Notes: generated by a model not told the origin, from the sequence alone. Positions 23,922-36,085 are shown, numbered from the stretch's first letter. The stretch: 64,000 nucleotides of DNA from Cyathus striatus (GCA_025738555.1 JAOVFP010000014.1:3100001-3164000), one strand, 5' to 3'. Made by a program: numbers and translations.

Positions 23922-26200
23922 TCAGTCAGTAGGTAGAGATGTTGGTAATTGCCAGCATAGTATGGTGAAAGGAGCCTGCTGAGATGTGCTCATGTTATTA
24001 ATAAATGGATTGTTGGGATCAGCATTGTGAATGTTGTAAGAACCACCACTCTTAGCTCTGTGTGGTTGCTTTGGTTGCTGCTCCACAGCTTCACATTCAT
24101 TGTGATCCTTTTGCACTTGTCAAAACTCCTCCAAAACAATGATAAGAGAACCCATTAAATCATCATTTGTAATCCATGTAATTAATTTCTGAACTAGCAG
24201 GGGGTCAACACATGAAGCATTGAGTATGACATGGGCTTTATCAATGAGCTGCTGAATATTTCCCTTTGTCATCACCCTGTCACAGGACAGCAAGGGATTG
24301 TTGTCTTCCATAGTGGCCCATGCAGTATCTCTCTACAACAAGATAGCATCATGAAGGTTGGTATGCTCCAATTTGGTGCAATGAAGTTTACTAGTCTTCT
24401 TTTCAGTACTTTCAGTGTTCATATTCTCTGATGCTGTTGTCACAACACTGAAATGAGGCAGGCATAATTTAGAAGTGCGGAAATTAATGAGGTCCTGTTC
24501 AATGCAAGTGAGTGGACCAACAGTGGTGTTTGGATCAACATGGCATGACAATGCACCACAGGACCCACAAGACAATACACTCTCATCAATCTTGTTCTCC
24601 ACTTCCCACAACACACTCACTTCTGGTGTATTGTCTTCATCTTCATCCCCCTCAGACTTATACCACTTGAATCCCTGCAAATTTGGCTGTGGGCAAAAAT
24701 GTTTTCAGAGGAATAGTCATTGGCAATGCTCAGATTGTGCATGCTCTATGAATTCTCATGAGCCACTATCCATTGTATGTCTTCATTCTGCTTCTGCTGT
24801 CATCTTTGTTATTTTCTGACTACTCTGTTCTGTAGGAGCCACAGTATTGGGCAAGGGACCAAATGCCCATGGCTCAACTAACCAAAACATTGATGCATCT
24901 ATTGAAGGTGAGTGCCCTGCACACCCTCCCTTCTGATACACACTGCTGAAGCTATCAACACCAAGAATTACAACCAACTCAATATCTGGAACATCTGTAC
25001 CCATTCCCATTGCCATTGTTGCAAAAAGAATTCTGACTTGACCATCAAGAAACCACTGCAAAATTTCATCCTTAAATTCTTTAAATGAGGTTGCAGTAAG
25101 TGGGAACATTGTATCTTCAAATTCCAACTCTACTAGCTGCTGACATAGTAAGCATGCTAAATGAGCTTGCTGATGAGTGTTGAGGTATACAAGTGTTTTA
25201 GGTATTACACTGCACATGTCCAGCTCTCTTGGAACAAATGAGAACAAGTCATGCATTGATGCCATTGAATGTTCAAGCAGCTGCACAATCATCTTCAAAT
25301 TTGGCTGATCTGCACCCAAGTCTATGCCATAGAAAGGTCATGCACCTCCCATCTCAAGTGCAGTGTATATCATCTCAAATGTTTTTGTTGAACAGGTACC
25401 AGTGAGTGAGACCCATGGTATTTCATCACCAGCTAATATTCTCAACATTCCAAGCTCTCCATAGTCCTTCCTAAAGGCATCTTTCCATTCCTCTATTACA
25501 TGTCCTTTGTCAATGTTCATAGCAATGAGTCTCCTTCGAAATGATGCATTTCAAAACAATATTTTGAAGTGGGAATGTTGGAGGAGAATCTCAGGGGATG
25601 CATACACTAAACAGTATCTTCCCTGTGCAATATTTTTGAAAACAGATGCATAGATGTGTCATTATTGTCTTCATTTACAGCAACAGCAGTTACACTATAA
25701 CTTCGACATCCATCTCTACTCTGTAGCACCCATGCCTCGTTAAATCACCTGACCTTGTATAGCAAAGTGAGTACCCTATTCATTCATTAGCTATTTGCAA
25801 TGTTACACACCTGATCATTTTGTACAGTTTTTAATGGAGAAATAATGATAACAACTCCACCTTTCCCAGATAACATGGCTGCAATCACTAGCAACCCAAA
25901 TATCATGGACTTTCCATATCCTGTTCCTGCAATCACAATTGCATCATGTCCCTCAGCTATCTTCTCAAACACCTTCATCTGCCATGGGTGGGGCTTGTGT
26001 CCAAAGAGCTCCTCTGCTATACTTTCTATAGTCTCAAGTGGTATAATTTGGCCAAGCTGTGGCCAGGTCTTGACAGGTGGAACTTGATGTAGCCCAGTTT
26101 GAGGCATGCCTGCAGGAGTCTTTCTGTAACATGGTGTTTGGAATGGTGTGTCATAAGTTGAAGGCAAAGGAGTGAGAGGCTGTCATGGTGTGCATGGTGG
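23922..26200 (-). pseudogene. RecQ-like DEAD/DEAH helicase, degraded
   Basis: The order on the minus strand is: an N-terminal lead ending LGQIIPLETIESIAEELFGH, PHPWQMKVFEKIAEGHDAIV (Q-motif region), the Walker A box AGTGYGKS (about 25,930), IIISPLKTVQNDQ (motif Ia), then DKGHVIEEW (25,505), where active relatives have DEAHVI. Next are a VSLTGT motif, a helicase C domain with PKTLVYLNTHQQAHL and GQVRILFATMAMGMGTDVPD, and QKGGCAGH. The latter differs from the expected QRxGRxGR. The tail (24,680-23,922) includes acidic and cysteine-bearing stretches and ends 20 bases from the end of the DUF6589 gene. Several stops and frameshifts separate the pieces. The disrupted DEAH box alone would inactivate it. 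Such RecQ-like genes are multicopy in basidiomycetes, consistent with carriage by a transposon. Confidence 0.78.
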
Positions 26201-27700
26201 TGTTTTTACTTCTATTATTGCTGCATCGTCCATAGATAGCCAGATGTCAAGCAGTAGGGTGTAGATAAGGTGCATGCATCGCGTACACCAGCTACACCAG
26301 CACCAAGTGGGCAGAATGTCAATTACAATCATTATTGGTCAAATTTGCAGCAACATTCTTGACTGGTCTAGATTGTGTGACAAGTTACTACATCACCGGT
26401 AAATAAAAATTTAGCTTATGTAAGTAGGACTTCATTTGAAATGTAATGGTTATGATGTGTATTACACTGCCCTGATAAATCACGGACTTTAGTACAAGAC
26501 CATCCACTGTGTGGATGGGTTCACAACTGAATGTGGACATCTTGAGTTGAGACTATCAGCTACCCATCCATTTGCGGCGATTCGTCCTAAAAAGGACTTC
26601 CCACCACAACTGTCTGGGAAATGACCATCCACTGTGGTCTCGCACTTGTTTCATGTCAGGGTAATAGCTAAGGAGGTTGGGGGGTATGGGTCAGGTACTG
26701 ACCCAGGATGCAAAAGGAGGTGCCACTGGGTGGGCAGGACCTCCAATTGTGATTTTGGCTATCTTCCCACAGTGTCATAGAGAATTAATTACAGAAATTC
26801 CCACTACCTTTTAAGGTAGTTGGGTTATAGGGACCTTTCAACTTCCTAAAAAGACAATTTGTGGATCGACATTCAGGATCTCACTTTCTCGTAACCTGAT
26901 TGGCTGGTGACACCTGGTACCCTTTCTGAACTCCTGTAATGCATATGACTGCACCTCTTCCATTCATTCTCATTTGTCAGTCTTCCCAAAGTCTTCCTTA
27001 TTTCTAAGCATCTATACAACATAAGTACATGAACATCAAATGTGAATGCACGTCTTCTGTTCTATCAAGTTCAATGTGACTTAAATGGAATGAAATAAAT
27101 TCTTGCTGTGTTGTGTATTAGGGTATGTTCCCTTTTCTCCTTCCTTGTTTTTTCCCCTTCATTCCCTTATCTTCTTTTCTTTTTATTCTCCTTACATTCA
27201 TCTTTCTAATACTGACATTGCCTATTCTTGCTAGCAAAATTGCCACATTCAAGGCCCACGAAGATGAGTGCTCCCTTTACTTATTTCCCTTCCTGTATGT
27301 GATCCATTGAATTCTTGAGGTAGTGGGCTGTGCTGCTTGCTAGCCTTATTTCTTTATTTATATATTGAATTGGGATCATTGTGAGAGAAAAACAGGTGTG
27401 CATAGGATAATTATGATAGTAATCAAGATGTGTAGAGGACATAGTATGTAAAGATGGGTGGGCAGGGGGGGAGAAATACCAGATGGCTTTTTATAGCATA
27501 AAGGGCTGAAATTGGCAGGAAGGACTTGAGCAGGGATGTAGCAGTACAAGGCGAAGGGGCAAATTTTCTTTTTTTGCTTGCCTCTGTTTGCTGCCTCAGT
27601 GGATGCTGCAACCAGCATGACTGGCTGTGCTGGGAAGCCAGTAGCTTTGCTAATGACACTTTAGAAGGGGTTTGCATTCTGCATTTATCAGGAATACAGA
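26201..27700. other. Non-coding right half of the composite element, with internal copy of its end
   Basis: GCTACCCATCC to GGGAAATGACC (26,560-26,627) is an inverted copy of the element's right subterminal region (30,499-30,567). It is bracketed by the direct repeat GACCATCCACTGTG at 26,503 and 26,630. The next part of that subterminal region, GACACTTTAGAAGGGGTTTG, appears only at 27,654, so about 1 kb (26,630-27,653) seems inserted. AGGTAGTGGGCTGTGC at 27,320 belongs to a dispersed repeat also seen at 56,496 and 63,634. No gene was recognised. Confidence 0.55.
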
Positions 27701-27713
27701 AGGCTTGTCTTGC

Positions 27714-28500
27714 ATGACATAGGCTTGAAATGTTCACATGACTTACCTGTTTTGGTATGTATTTCCTGCTTTGTAATCACAGAAATGTGTCGCGTCCCTG
27801 AACCATCCACAGTGTGTTATCCATGTCCCCTTAATTTTGCTACTCTGTATCATTATTTTTTGATAGGGACTCTGTAAATTGTATCTACATCCTTCCAATT
27901 TAGTGAAGATTTGTCCCACTAATAGTCAGTCTCAGAGTATTGTGTTTCATCATTTCTTTGATTTTATTGTCACTCTCATTGTATATGTCTCACAGAATAT
28001 CACTACGTTCTCATTTTTTATTTTAACTCACTAATTCCCTTCCACACCTTAAAACATCACAAGCCAAATGGATGTTCAACTGACTTGCACTATTTTTGTT
28101 TCTTTGACCTTTGCAGTGCAGACACAGAAAATTGGGAGGGATACAGAAGATTAAAGAAAAGTCTGTTTGTAAATTTTGACTGTAACAGTAGTTGCTTCAG
28201 GATTATTTTAATGTGTTCAAATGTCAATGCAATTCTTGTGTTATTCTCTTCAAATTCTCTTAAGTAATTGGTAACATGTATACTTATAAGTACTACATCA
28301 TTGACTATTAATTGGAGTATTATGGTCAGGGAACAATATTTAAAGATGTTGATCAAAAATAACAATACAGAGTAGCAAAATTAAAGGGGACATGGATAAC
28401 ACACTGGATGGGTCGGGGATGTGACACATTTTGGTGATTACAAAGCAGGAAATACATACCAAAACGGGTAAGTCACGTGAACATTTCAAGCCTTTGTCAT
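27714..28500. repeat. 787-bp element with about 140-bp inverted repeats
   Basis: The left arm GGCTTGAAATGTTCAC...TTTGCTACTCTGTAT (27,722-27,860) and the right arm (28,360-28,492) are inverted copies with few differences. The centre is AT-rich and non-coding. No target duplication was found at the ends. Part of the centre (about 28,040-28,110) resembles 47,960-48,020. Confidence 0.7.
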
Positions 28501-28508
28501 CCGACAGC

Positions 28509-28538
28509 CCGTGCATAGCACGGGCATCAGCTAGGTTA
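28509..28538 (+). other. Helitron-like 3' terminus (hairpin + CTAG)
   Basis: A perfect stem GCCCGTGC-ATA-GCACGGGC is followed by ATCAGCTAG. This is the usual form of a Helitron 3' end, a GC-rich hairpin about ten bases before CTRR. No Rep/helicase gene or matching 5' TC end was found nearby, so this is a motif call only. Confidence 0.4.
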
Positions 28539-28539
28539 G

Positions 28540-30477
28540 GTTATCATAGTGAGCAATTTCAGTTTTATTGGGAATAAAGATTAAATTGTTATATATTTGT
28601 AAATAGATTACAGATATATGTGAGGAAAGTACAAATTGAGTTAAAAATTACTTTTTGAATGTTTTAGTGTTAAGTTGGTTTTCAACTCTGGATTTCTTAG
28701 AGGAAATTGGAGTATCATCATAAAAATGAAATTGTAAACCTTTTCTTTTTGTACCAGTAATGCCACCTGATAAATGGTTTTTATGTTATCTAGAGATTGG
28801 TAGCAGCTTGAATACGAAGTTGGCATTGTTGAAATTAGCATTGTTCGTGAGTTCAAAGGTGAACTTGTAAACAACTCTAACTGATTGATACTATTCATCT
28901 CAGGAGATAGTTGAGAGATCTATATTTTTTGGGGGGAGGGGGGAAGATTTGATGGGGTGTAGATGTAAATAACATAGGTGTAGATATAGATAATATATGG
29001 TGGATATGAAAATATTTGAGATGTATAATTTGAGTGTGATGAATAGAAATAGGAGTATGAGTTAAATATATTTAGAAAGTTCAAGGGAATGAAAATAGCA
29101 AAGACTAAGAGTAGTAAAGAATGAATAAAAGTGTAGAATGTATAGTTTTAGTGTGTTTCTGAATATTGGGGGTAGAAGACACAAGTAATGTGTGCAATTT
29201 ATGTACATTACAGATGATCAATGTGAATGAGTGTGTGTAGATATAACACAAATGAGGTGCAATAAATTAAAGGGAGCTGTAACTGATTGATACTTGATGG
29301 GTGATCAATGTGAATGAGTATGTGTAGATATAACCTAAATGAGGTGCAATAAATTAAAGGGATGTCTAACTGATTGATACTCAGTATTGATTGCCTTGGG
29401 TGTAGATATAAAGTACACAGGTGTAAATATGGTGTTTTGTGTGAGAATAGAGGACACATGAGGATGTGGCATGTGTATTAATTGGAGATGGCAGAAGGTG
29501 CATGCACAATAATGTGCTGTGATTAATAGAAATTGCATTGGGTGGAAGTGGATGAATGTGAACTGAGTGCAAATGATGATCCTTTTTGGGGAGATCTGCA
29601 ATGATTGTGAATAGGATGACAAACAACAGAAGATCAAGGGTTCATGAAAAGAAAGAATGTGCATATCAGATAGGATATGCTGAGGAGGGACAGTTTCTGA
29701 ATGTAGGTGTAGATAGAATCAACACGGGTGTGACAAAGCATGCCACAATGGCTGTCTGATGGCTGGACTTGATGCATGAAATTCTAAGTTCTGCTACTGG
29801 CACTTCCTTTCCCTTTCCCCCCCTCTTGAGTTTATACACCCACAGTAATACAGTATATATATATATTGATAATAATGGAACTATAAAAATAAATTTGTAG
29901 AAATATTGAGATTTGTGGGAGGGTGATATTGTAAATTTACAGTGATTTTGAGTGTGTCAGGTGTGTTAGTTATACATTGGTGTAATATGTTCCACCTTTT
30001 GATGTTATAGAACTATAATGATTAAATTATAAAATATATTATTAGGACATTCATTCTGTTCTTGGGAATAAATTAGTGAAGACTAAGAGATGTAGAATAA
30101 AAGATTTTAGTGTATGTATGAATATTTGGGAATTTGATGATAGAAGAATAGATATATAAGTTTTGTAATTTAAATGTAAATGGTGATGGGTGATTGATGT
30201 GTGTGGATGTGTGTAGATATATTTCTTATGGGTACGGGTGTTGATATAAACCAACATGGGTAGATATATTTCTCATGGGTACCCCCAAGAAGAAAAAAGC
30301 AGGGGTCTGGGGGCGCAGCTCCTCAGCCAAAGGACTGGGATTAAGAAGTGGGGGGTCTGGGGGGCGCAGCCCCACAGCAAGCTGTCATCTGTGTGGAGTG
30401 GAGGAGGGAGCTGACAGGCTCCCATACCCATAGCGGAGCATGGGTGTAAAGCTTGTTCCCAATAAACGTGGAATGCA
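28540..30477. other. AT-rich non-coding DNA of the composite element
   Basis: Short frames here follow from purine-rich repeats and are not called as genes. Contents include an 88-bp duplication (separate entry) and two G-rich motifs, GGGGTCTGGGGGCGCAGC at about 30,303 and GGGGGGTCTGGGGGGCGCAG at about 30,349. A hairpin pairs ACCCAT with ATGGGT around CCCATAGCGGAGCATGGG at about 30,428. Confidence 0.45.
29215..29392. repeat. 88-bp tandem duplication
   Basis: Two units start at 29,215 and 29,303. Each begins GATCAATGTGAATGAGT and contains GTAGATATAAC and GAGGTGCAATAAATTAAAGG, with only a few differences. Confidence 0.8.
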
Positions 30478-31636
30478 AACCCCTTCTAAAGTGTCTGGTC
30501 ATTTCCCAGATGGTTGTGGTGGGAAGTCCTTTTTAGGACGAATCACCACAAATGGATGGGTAGCCGAGACTATGATTACATGTAAGAGTGATGTATTGCT
30601 GCATTGTATCCATGTGTATCCATAAATGAAGCCAACAATGATAGAATGTAATGTAAAGCTACAAAATATGTATTTACATGATCAAGTAAAAGACCTCCAC
30701 AGAGCACATTCCCCACCAATGAAAATGATGGAAAAAACCATATTGCATTTCATATACATACTATCAAACGATATCCTATCCTATATGTACAACCCATATG
30801 GGTCCACACTTCCATCTACCCAAATCTATAATCCAGAACGACCACACTAGCACATTGGTATAGTGAAAGAAACAAAAAAAAAAAGATAAGGAATTATATC
30901 CAATATTATTAAACCACACTTCACCAACTCTCGCACCAGTAAAACAGAAAGAGGAAGGGAGAGAGGGAATTAAGAACTCTCAGCAACCTTCTGCTTAATA
31001 ACATCCACAACACCTGGTTCCGCCAACATTGACAGATCACTGAGCTGATCGCCTTCACCAGCGACGATCTTGCACATAATGTGGTGCATGATCTATATCC
31101 ACCCACAATCATCAGTATCACATACACAAAGTACATAGAAGGGAGAAGGGGAGACGAACTTTGCCAGACCGCGTCTTCAGCAAATCACCTATGATGAAGA
31201 TCTTCTTGGGAGCTGCGAAGGGTCCAATTACTTTTCGGACTTGGAGGATGAGTTCTTTTATGAGGCCTGATTCATTGTTGGGGTCGAATTTGAATTCACT
31301 GTTGGGGGAGGGGTGTTAGTTTGTTGTTGCATGGAGGAATGAGGAGCAAAGGTAGTGAATGAGAAGAGACAAGAATATGGGGAGGAGGGCGGGGGGAGGT
31401 GGGCAAGTGGAAGGGAGCAAAGGGATGGAAGGTAGTTGAGGGGAAAGAACGACAGGTAGACGAGGGAGTGAGAGCGAGGAACAACATGGTAAAACAGGAA
31501 ACAAGGCTAAAACAACATAGAAAGAAAAAACAACATACGGTTTAAGCATAACAAAAGCATAAACAGCCTGACCCATCAGCTCATCCGCAGTCCCAATGAC
31601 AGCAGTCTCAGCAACACCAGGATGCAAAATCAACGC

Positions 31637-32986
31637 TGTCAGTTTAAGATAATAAATATCTAAGGTGGTCAGCAGGAAGTGACTTTGTTCGTGCTTTGCA
31701 CCTGAGTGTTGGGGGATATTATTTGTAGATATTCTCCTTAACTCAAGAGGTTTGGTGATGAACACAGGTGTATATTTAAGTGTAGAGGTGGGTAGGTAAG
31801 TTTAGAAGAGTAGGCGAATAGCAAGCACAACAACTAGGATTGTGGCAAGGGCTTGCAGGTGAAGGGTAGGCTGAAGATATAGGTCACTATTATGTTGAAG
31901 GTTGAAGCGGAGCTGAGGTCCCTGACGGTTTCTGCTTCTTACTTCACAACTGGGGCGCATATATAATTTACAAGGTTATGGTGTCTCACTATCTGAGTGG
32001 ACACAAATATGATGCTGCTGCTGCTGCTGCTGCTGTTACTTTACGAAGATACAGTGCCTCACTATCTGAGTGGACACAAATACGATGCTGCTGCTGTTAC
32101 TTTACAAAGATACAGTGCCTTACTATCTGAGTAGGCACAAATAATACAAATTAGTTTCACACTTTACTGTTGACGCTTTATATGTGACTCTGACAATACG
32201 TGTACTGGGTAGAGAGGAAGTATATAGGTTATATTTAGTAGGTAAGGGTTGTGTGCTACAACTGCAAAGGGATACAAACAAATGTAAACTAGGTATAAGT
32301 TGTTAATTCTACAGGCCAATTCCTCTTCCTTATATGCCTTTTACCCTCCTGCTGACTAATCATATCCCACACCTACTTTCCCATTGTTCTCCAACTGGGG
32401 AAAGTATGAGTCATCCTTTTCTCCATTGTTCTCCAATTTAGAATGCATGAGTCAGCATCTTAGACAATGGGTATATTTAGTACAATAGAAATGCTATTAA
32501 TAGTACTTGAAAGAACAATGGGTATATTTAGCACAATGGTTGTGCTATTAATAGCTCTTGAGAACAATGGTGCTCTTTTGTTTGTACCTGAAGGCTTTCT
32601 TATTTTGTACAGGGTATAATTGTTTGTACATATTAGTCTTGGTGTAGTTGTTGTATGATGATATTTATTCTGATTAGTGCTGGTCCAGTAGTATGACTAA
32701 GTATTTGTGTATGTTTATCTTGATTAATAATGAGCTGGTATTGTAGTTACTTGTTTGTGTATAATTGTTCTGATTGGTGATGGACTATTAGTGTTTATGT
32801 AGCTTTATTTGTTAGTGTATTGATTAGTTACTTGTGTATGGTTTTCCTGATTAATAGTGAAATAGAAGTGCATATTAAGTGTTGTTTGTTAAGGTATTAT
32901 TAAGTTTTCTAAGTATTTGCTTTTCTATCTTTGAGTGATTTAGCTGTATTCATGTCATTATGTGAAATCAACTTTCACCCGTGACA
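31637..32986. mobile_element. Solo-LTR-like insertion (1,350 bp) in acs fragment 2
   Basis: It begins TGTCAGTTTAAG and ends CACCCGTGACA, the TG...CA form of LTRs. The acs exon reads on either side. ACGC precedes it and ACAC follows, which fits a 4-bp target duplication with one CpG change. There is no coding region. It contains a 1.3-kb low-complexity interior with tandem repeats. An LTR identity is inferred from the ends only. Confidence 0.6.
31985..32150. repeat. Tandem repeat with (GCT)n core
   Basis: Three units of ACAGTGCC(T)TCACTATCTGAGTGGACACAAATA-type sequence carry GCTGCT runs of eight, then three repeats, then none, followed by GTTACTTTAC(G/A)AAGATACAG. The shrinking GCT tract suggests slippage. 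Confidence 0.8.
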
Positions 32987-34084
32987 ACACGCTCTCAATC
33001 TCTGCTGTCGAAAGCCTATGGCCCAACACATTGATCACATCTACCAACACCTTATCATCAGCCCCAATTCCGCAACTCAACAAAAAAGAAAGGAAGAAAC
33101 ACACCATCCACATGCCCCTTAATCCAAATATACCCATGCTCATCCCGTGCAGCTCCATTGCCAGTATAAAAGTATCCTGGATAAGGATGCATGTAAGTCT
33201 CCTTGTACTGCTTATGATCCTGATAGATCATGCGAGCGATTGATGGCCAGGGCGTCTTGAGTGCCAATACACCCTCTACATTGTTGCATTCGAGCTCTTT
33301 GCCTGTTACTGCGTCAAGGATGGCTGGCTTGATGCCGAAGAATGGGACTGTGGCTGAACCAGGTTTGGTTCGATTGCTCCTAGGAAGGGTGTGACTACTA
33401 TTGAGCCTGTTTCTGTTTGCCTATTCCCCTCATCAGTACCACAATAAAGGAAGGGAGGGAGGGGGGGACATACCAGAATGTATCAACAATGGCATACTGC
33501 CTCCTCCCCACATGCTCATTATACCAATTCCAAGCCTCGGGATTAATAGGTTTGCAAACACTCCTGAGAACTCATAACGAGCTCAAATCATGTGGCTCAA
33601 CATGATGATGACCCAATCTGCACAAAAGGCATATTGCAGTAGGTGCAGAGTAGAATTGGGTAAGTTTGTGCTTTTCTACTGTTTCTCAGCATCTGCTTGG
33701 GGTGGGGTATATGGGGGTTGATTCGAAGACTGTTGTTGAGACACTGTTGGCAAGGGGACCATAGACGATGTAGCTGGAAGGTAGGAAGGGGTGAGTAAAG
33801 GGAGAGAAGGGAGGGAGGGGGAAGGGGGGACGTATGTGTGTCCTGTGATCCACCCGATATCAGCCATGCATGTGAACTTGTCATCTGAGTGCATGTCGAA
33901 TACATATTTGACAGTGAGAGCGGCACAGAGGAGATATCCTCCCTTAGTGTGTACCACGCCCTTGAGTTTTCCAGTTGATCTTGAGGTCTGCATGTGTCAT
34001 CAATATAATGCTTGACGAGGAGGAAGAGTGTGATGGAAGGAAAACTGTGATGCATAATGACACTGACCAAACCGAGCCCAACTT

Positions 34085-34617
34085 GAGCAAGGATGCCGAG
34101 TATGGTTGAATGTACCCGGCATCCAGTGTCCAGCTGAGCAAGGTCTCGGCTCCAAGTCACTTAGCCATGTCACCTTCTCTCTTCTATCATTCACCATCTC
34201 CTCAGATGCTTGCTCAGGTAACCTCTGCTTTATTCTTGCTTTAACTATTACATTTCTTTTTTCATTTCCCACCCTCCCTTATCCCCAGTCTTGCTGATTG
34301 TTATGATATTCGTTATTGAAGGACTTCAGCTGATGTGTTATGTTGGTGACTTCAGTTGTATTGCATGATAGTGTAGCTTTGTACCAGTATCTCTGGCTGC
34401 ATTTATAGTTTATGGGTAGAACTAATATAATCAAGCCAAGGATAGTGTATTAAATGGCTGTTTTATCTCATGGATTCTGTGTGAACATGGGTGAAAATCA
34501 CAGAGCAGCTCCCACCCGCCCAGTGGCTTGACTGCTCCGCATCTGTTTGAGCTTACTCAAACCCAACCCAACCTCATTTAACCTGTGTTTGTGCAGAGAC
34601 CGTCGACAAGGCTGGAT
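34085..34617. other. Insertion of unknown type in acs fragment 2
   Basis: Comparison with fragment 1 (GAGCCCAACTCGATCAGATC at 14,697) shows extra DNA between CCCAACTT and GATCAGATC. It has a GGATGCCGAGTATGG left edge. No inverted repeats, target duplication or gene could be recognised. Confidence 0.6.
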
Positions 34618-34899
34618 TGATCAGATCAAAGGCCAAGCAAAATTCAATGAGATTTGAATAAATTTGCACTTTGGTTGCACTCATAAAAGAAAGTTGTGGC
34701 AAGTCAATCAAGTAGCATGGAATTGACGAAAAGTCGGGGGGAGTATGGTTCCAAAAAAGTATGGAAACCCGGAGCATCATGCTCAGAAGCATCAAAATAA
34801 TTTGTGCTCCAAGTGTTGGCTGCTCGGCAGATCGCTTAAGCCTTCGCCTAGATATGTGTGCTCAGGTCATGAAATTCGGTAGCGACTTACTAATAGCTA

Positions 34900-36085
34900 C
34901 AGTTTGTGACAGGCAAACCCTGCTAATTTTTTGAGTGAACTTGAGTGATTTTTTCAGCAATGACAAATAAGTTTTAGACTCCGAAAACCGTCGGAATAGT
35001 GTAGTTATGATGTATTAATTAAGATTCCACAAGCCGATTTTTCAATTTCCGATTTTTTCATTTTTTGACTCAAAAATTTGGCACTGCCATAAAAAATAGT
35101 AAAATTCATGAAAAATGTGTTTTTGGCATCCTTACATCAATAGCAATATGATCCCGTAAAAATATCAGTCCCCGAACTGCCTAATTTGGTGCCAAAAATC
35201 ATCTTTCTAAACACTATGACTGAGGATTTACCCAAGAAAAGAGCTGAAATACCAGCTGACTTTGCAATAATTCATCAAAAACTGATTTTCAGCAATCAGA
35301 ACTATCCTCACTACTGCTTAGAGCCCAGAAAGGGGGACCAATTTCACTTGATTGGGAGGAAGTAGATACATAGTATATTTATTGGAAGAAAAAGGAAAGG
35401 TTTGAAACATGGAGCATATTGATGAATTGAAAGAAAATTATGAAGAAAAGACTAGGGGAGGGAGACTTGAGCAATGACATGGCCTTTAGTAATGCTAATT
35501 GCAGTATTTATTGGGACTAGGTAAAGCAGGATACTGACAATCTGGAGTCCTGTTGAGTAATAGCGGCATTGACTCAGCGATACAGGAGTGTTGGAGAAAG
35601 TGAGAGAAAGCATGAACAATGCGAATGAACACATTGACACACGCATTACTTGATTATGTAATTGGAATCGTAATATATTGATTTTTGTAGTGCAGGCAAA
35701 ACACCTGCTCTACAATGTAAAACATATGTGTAATATATCACTCTTGTATCACTTTCTGTTCTTGTATAATTACATAATGTGCATGCAATAAAATTTGCAC
35801 TTAAAATTAGGAAAAGGTATACTGTTATGCACCCAATATACACTAGTGTCAGGTCCCATGAGACCTATAAGGCCTTCAGAGTTGGCCTGACCCGTGCATT
35901 ACCCTAGTAACATGTTGATTTTTTTGTCAAAAAAATTGGCACACCCATTTTCTCGTGGGAATTTCTCAAAAACATCGTTTTTGTATGTATTTTGACTTTC
36001 TGAATCTGAATCTGTAATTAGTTTTACCTAAAAAATTCATTTTCCTATTGTAATAAAATTGGCGGGGTTTGCTTGTTGCAAACTG
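34900..36085. mobile_element. TA-target element with CAGTTTG ends (1,186 bp), nested
   Basis: The ends are CAGTTTGTGACAGGCAAACC and, reversed, CAGTTTGCAACAAGCAAACC. TA occurs at 34,898-34,899 and 36,086-36,087. The host sequence is the left arm of the surrounding element, whose right arm has the unbroken site AATAGCTAGAGG in inverse, so the insertion is certain. Right-end sequence of the same family occurs at 56,530-56,642. No transposase is encoded, and the interior carries a repeat shared with 47,490-47,770. Confidence 0.87.
35400..35725 (-). repeat. Dispersed repeat beginning with an AGCAGGC/GCCTGC hairpin
   Basis: Read on the minus strand it starts TGTAGAGCAGGTGTTTTGCC and aligns with 47,499-47,780 (TGTAGAGCAGGCGTTTCGCC) for about 280 bp, with mostly CpG-type differences. 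A shorter copy of the hairpin is at 15,610. It is non-coding and unclassified. Confidence 0.65.

Larger units (their letters stand above)
19994..30572. mobile_element. 10.6-kb composite DNA element with DUF6589 and RecQ-like genes, 9-bp target duplication
   Basis: The left end is TAGTCTCGGCTACCC and the right end its exact inverse (30,558-30,572). The flanks are CAATTACAT (19,985-19,993) and TGATTACAT (30,573-30,581). The uninterrupted site near GH16-2 (46,813-46,821) reads CGATTACAT, so each flank copy differs by one CpG-type change. The element separates the GH16-1 upstream DNA from the 3' flank of acs fragment 2. It holds a DUF6589 pseudogene (+) and a RecQ-like helicase pseudogene (-) that converge. 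To the right are about 4 kb of non-coding DNA with further repeats. The left end also has a hairpin pairing AAGCCCGT (20,019) with ACGGGCTT (20,088). An 8-bp reading of the duplication is possible if the end is one base longer on the right. Confidence 0.75.
30593..34640 (-). pseudogene. acs fragment 2: exons 4-9 of acetyl-CoA synthetase, interrupted
   Basis: This is the same 5'-truncated piece as fragment 1, running from the 3' flank (TGCTGCATTGTATCCATG at 30,598) to the third intron near 34,640. Stop codon TTA is at 30,970-30,972 on the + strand. It is more decayed: the phosphate-loop region reads [18 protein letters not shown] positions are changed, and many CpGs are lost. A 1,350-bp LTR-like insertion (31,637-32,986) splits exon 7, and another ~530-bp insertion (34,085-34,617) lies in the intron remnant. 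It cannot encode a functional enzyme. Confidence 0.88.

Noticed and set aside
29208..29664. Overlapping minus-strand frames rich in His, Ser and Thr
   Set aside because: They are produced by purine-rich and duplicated sequence in the 88-bp repeat.
26549..30572. A separate 4-kb element bounded by the inverted subterminal copies
   Set aside because: The internal copy lacks the exact TAGTCTCGG end, and no target duplication flanks it. The 19,994-30,572 boundaries are better supported.
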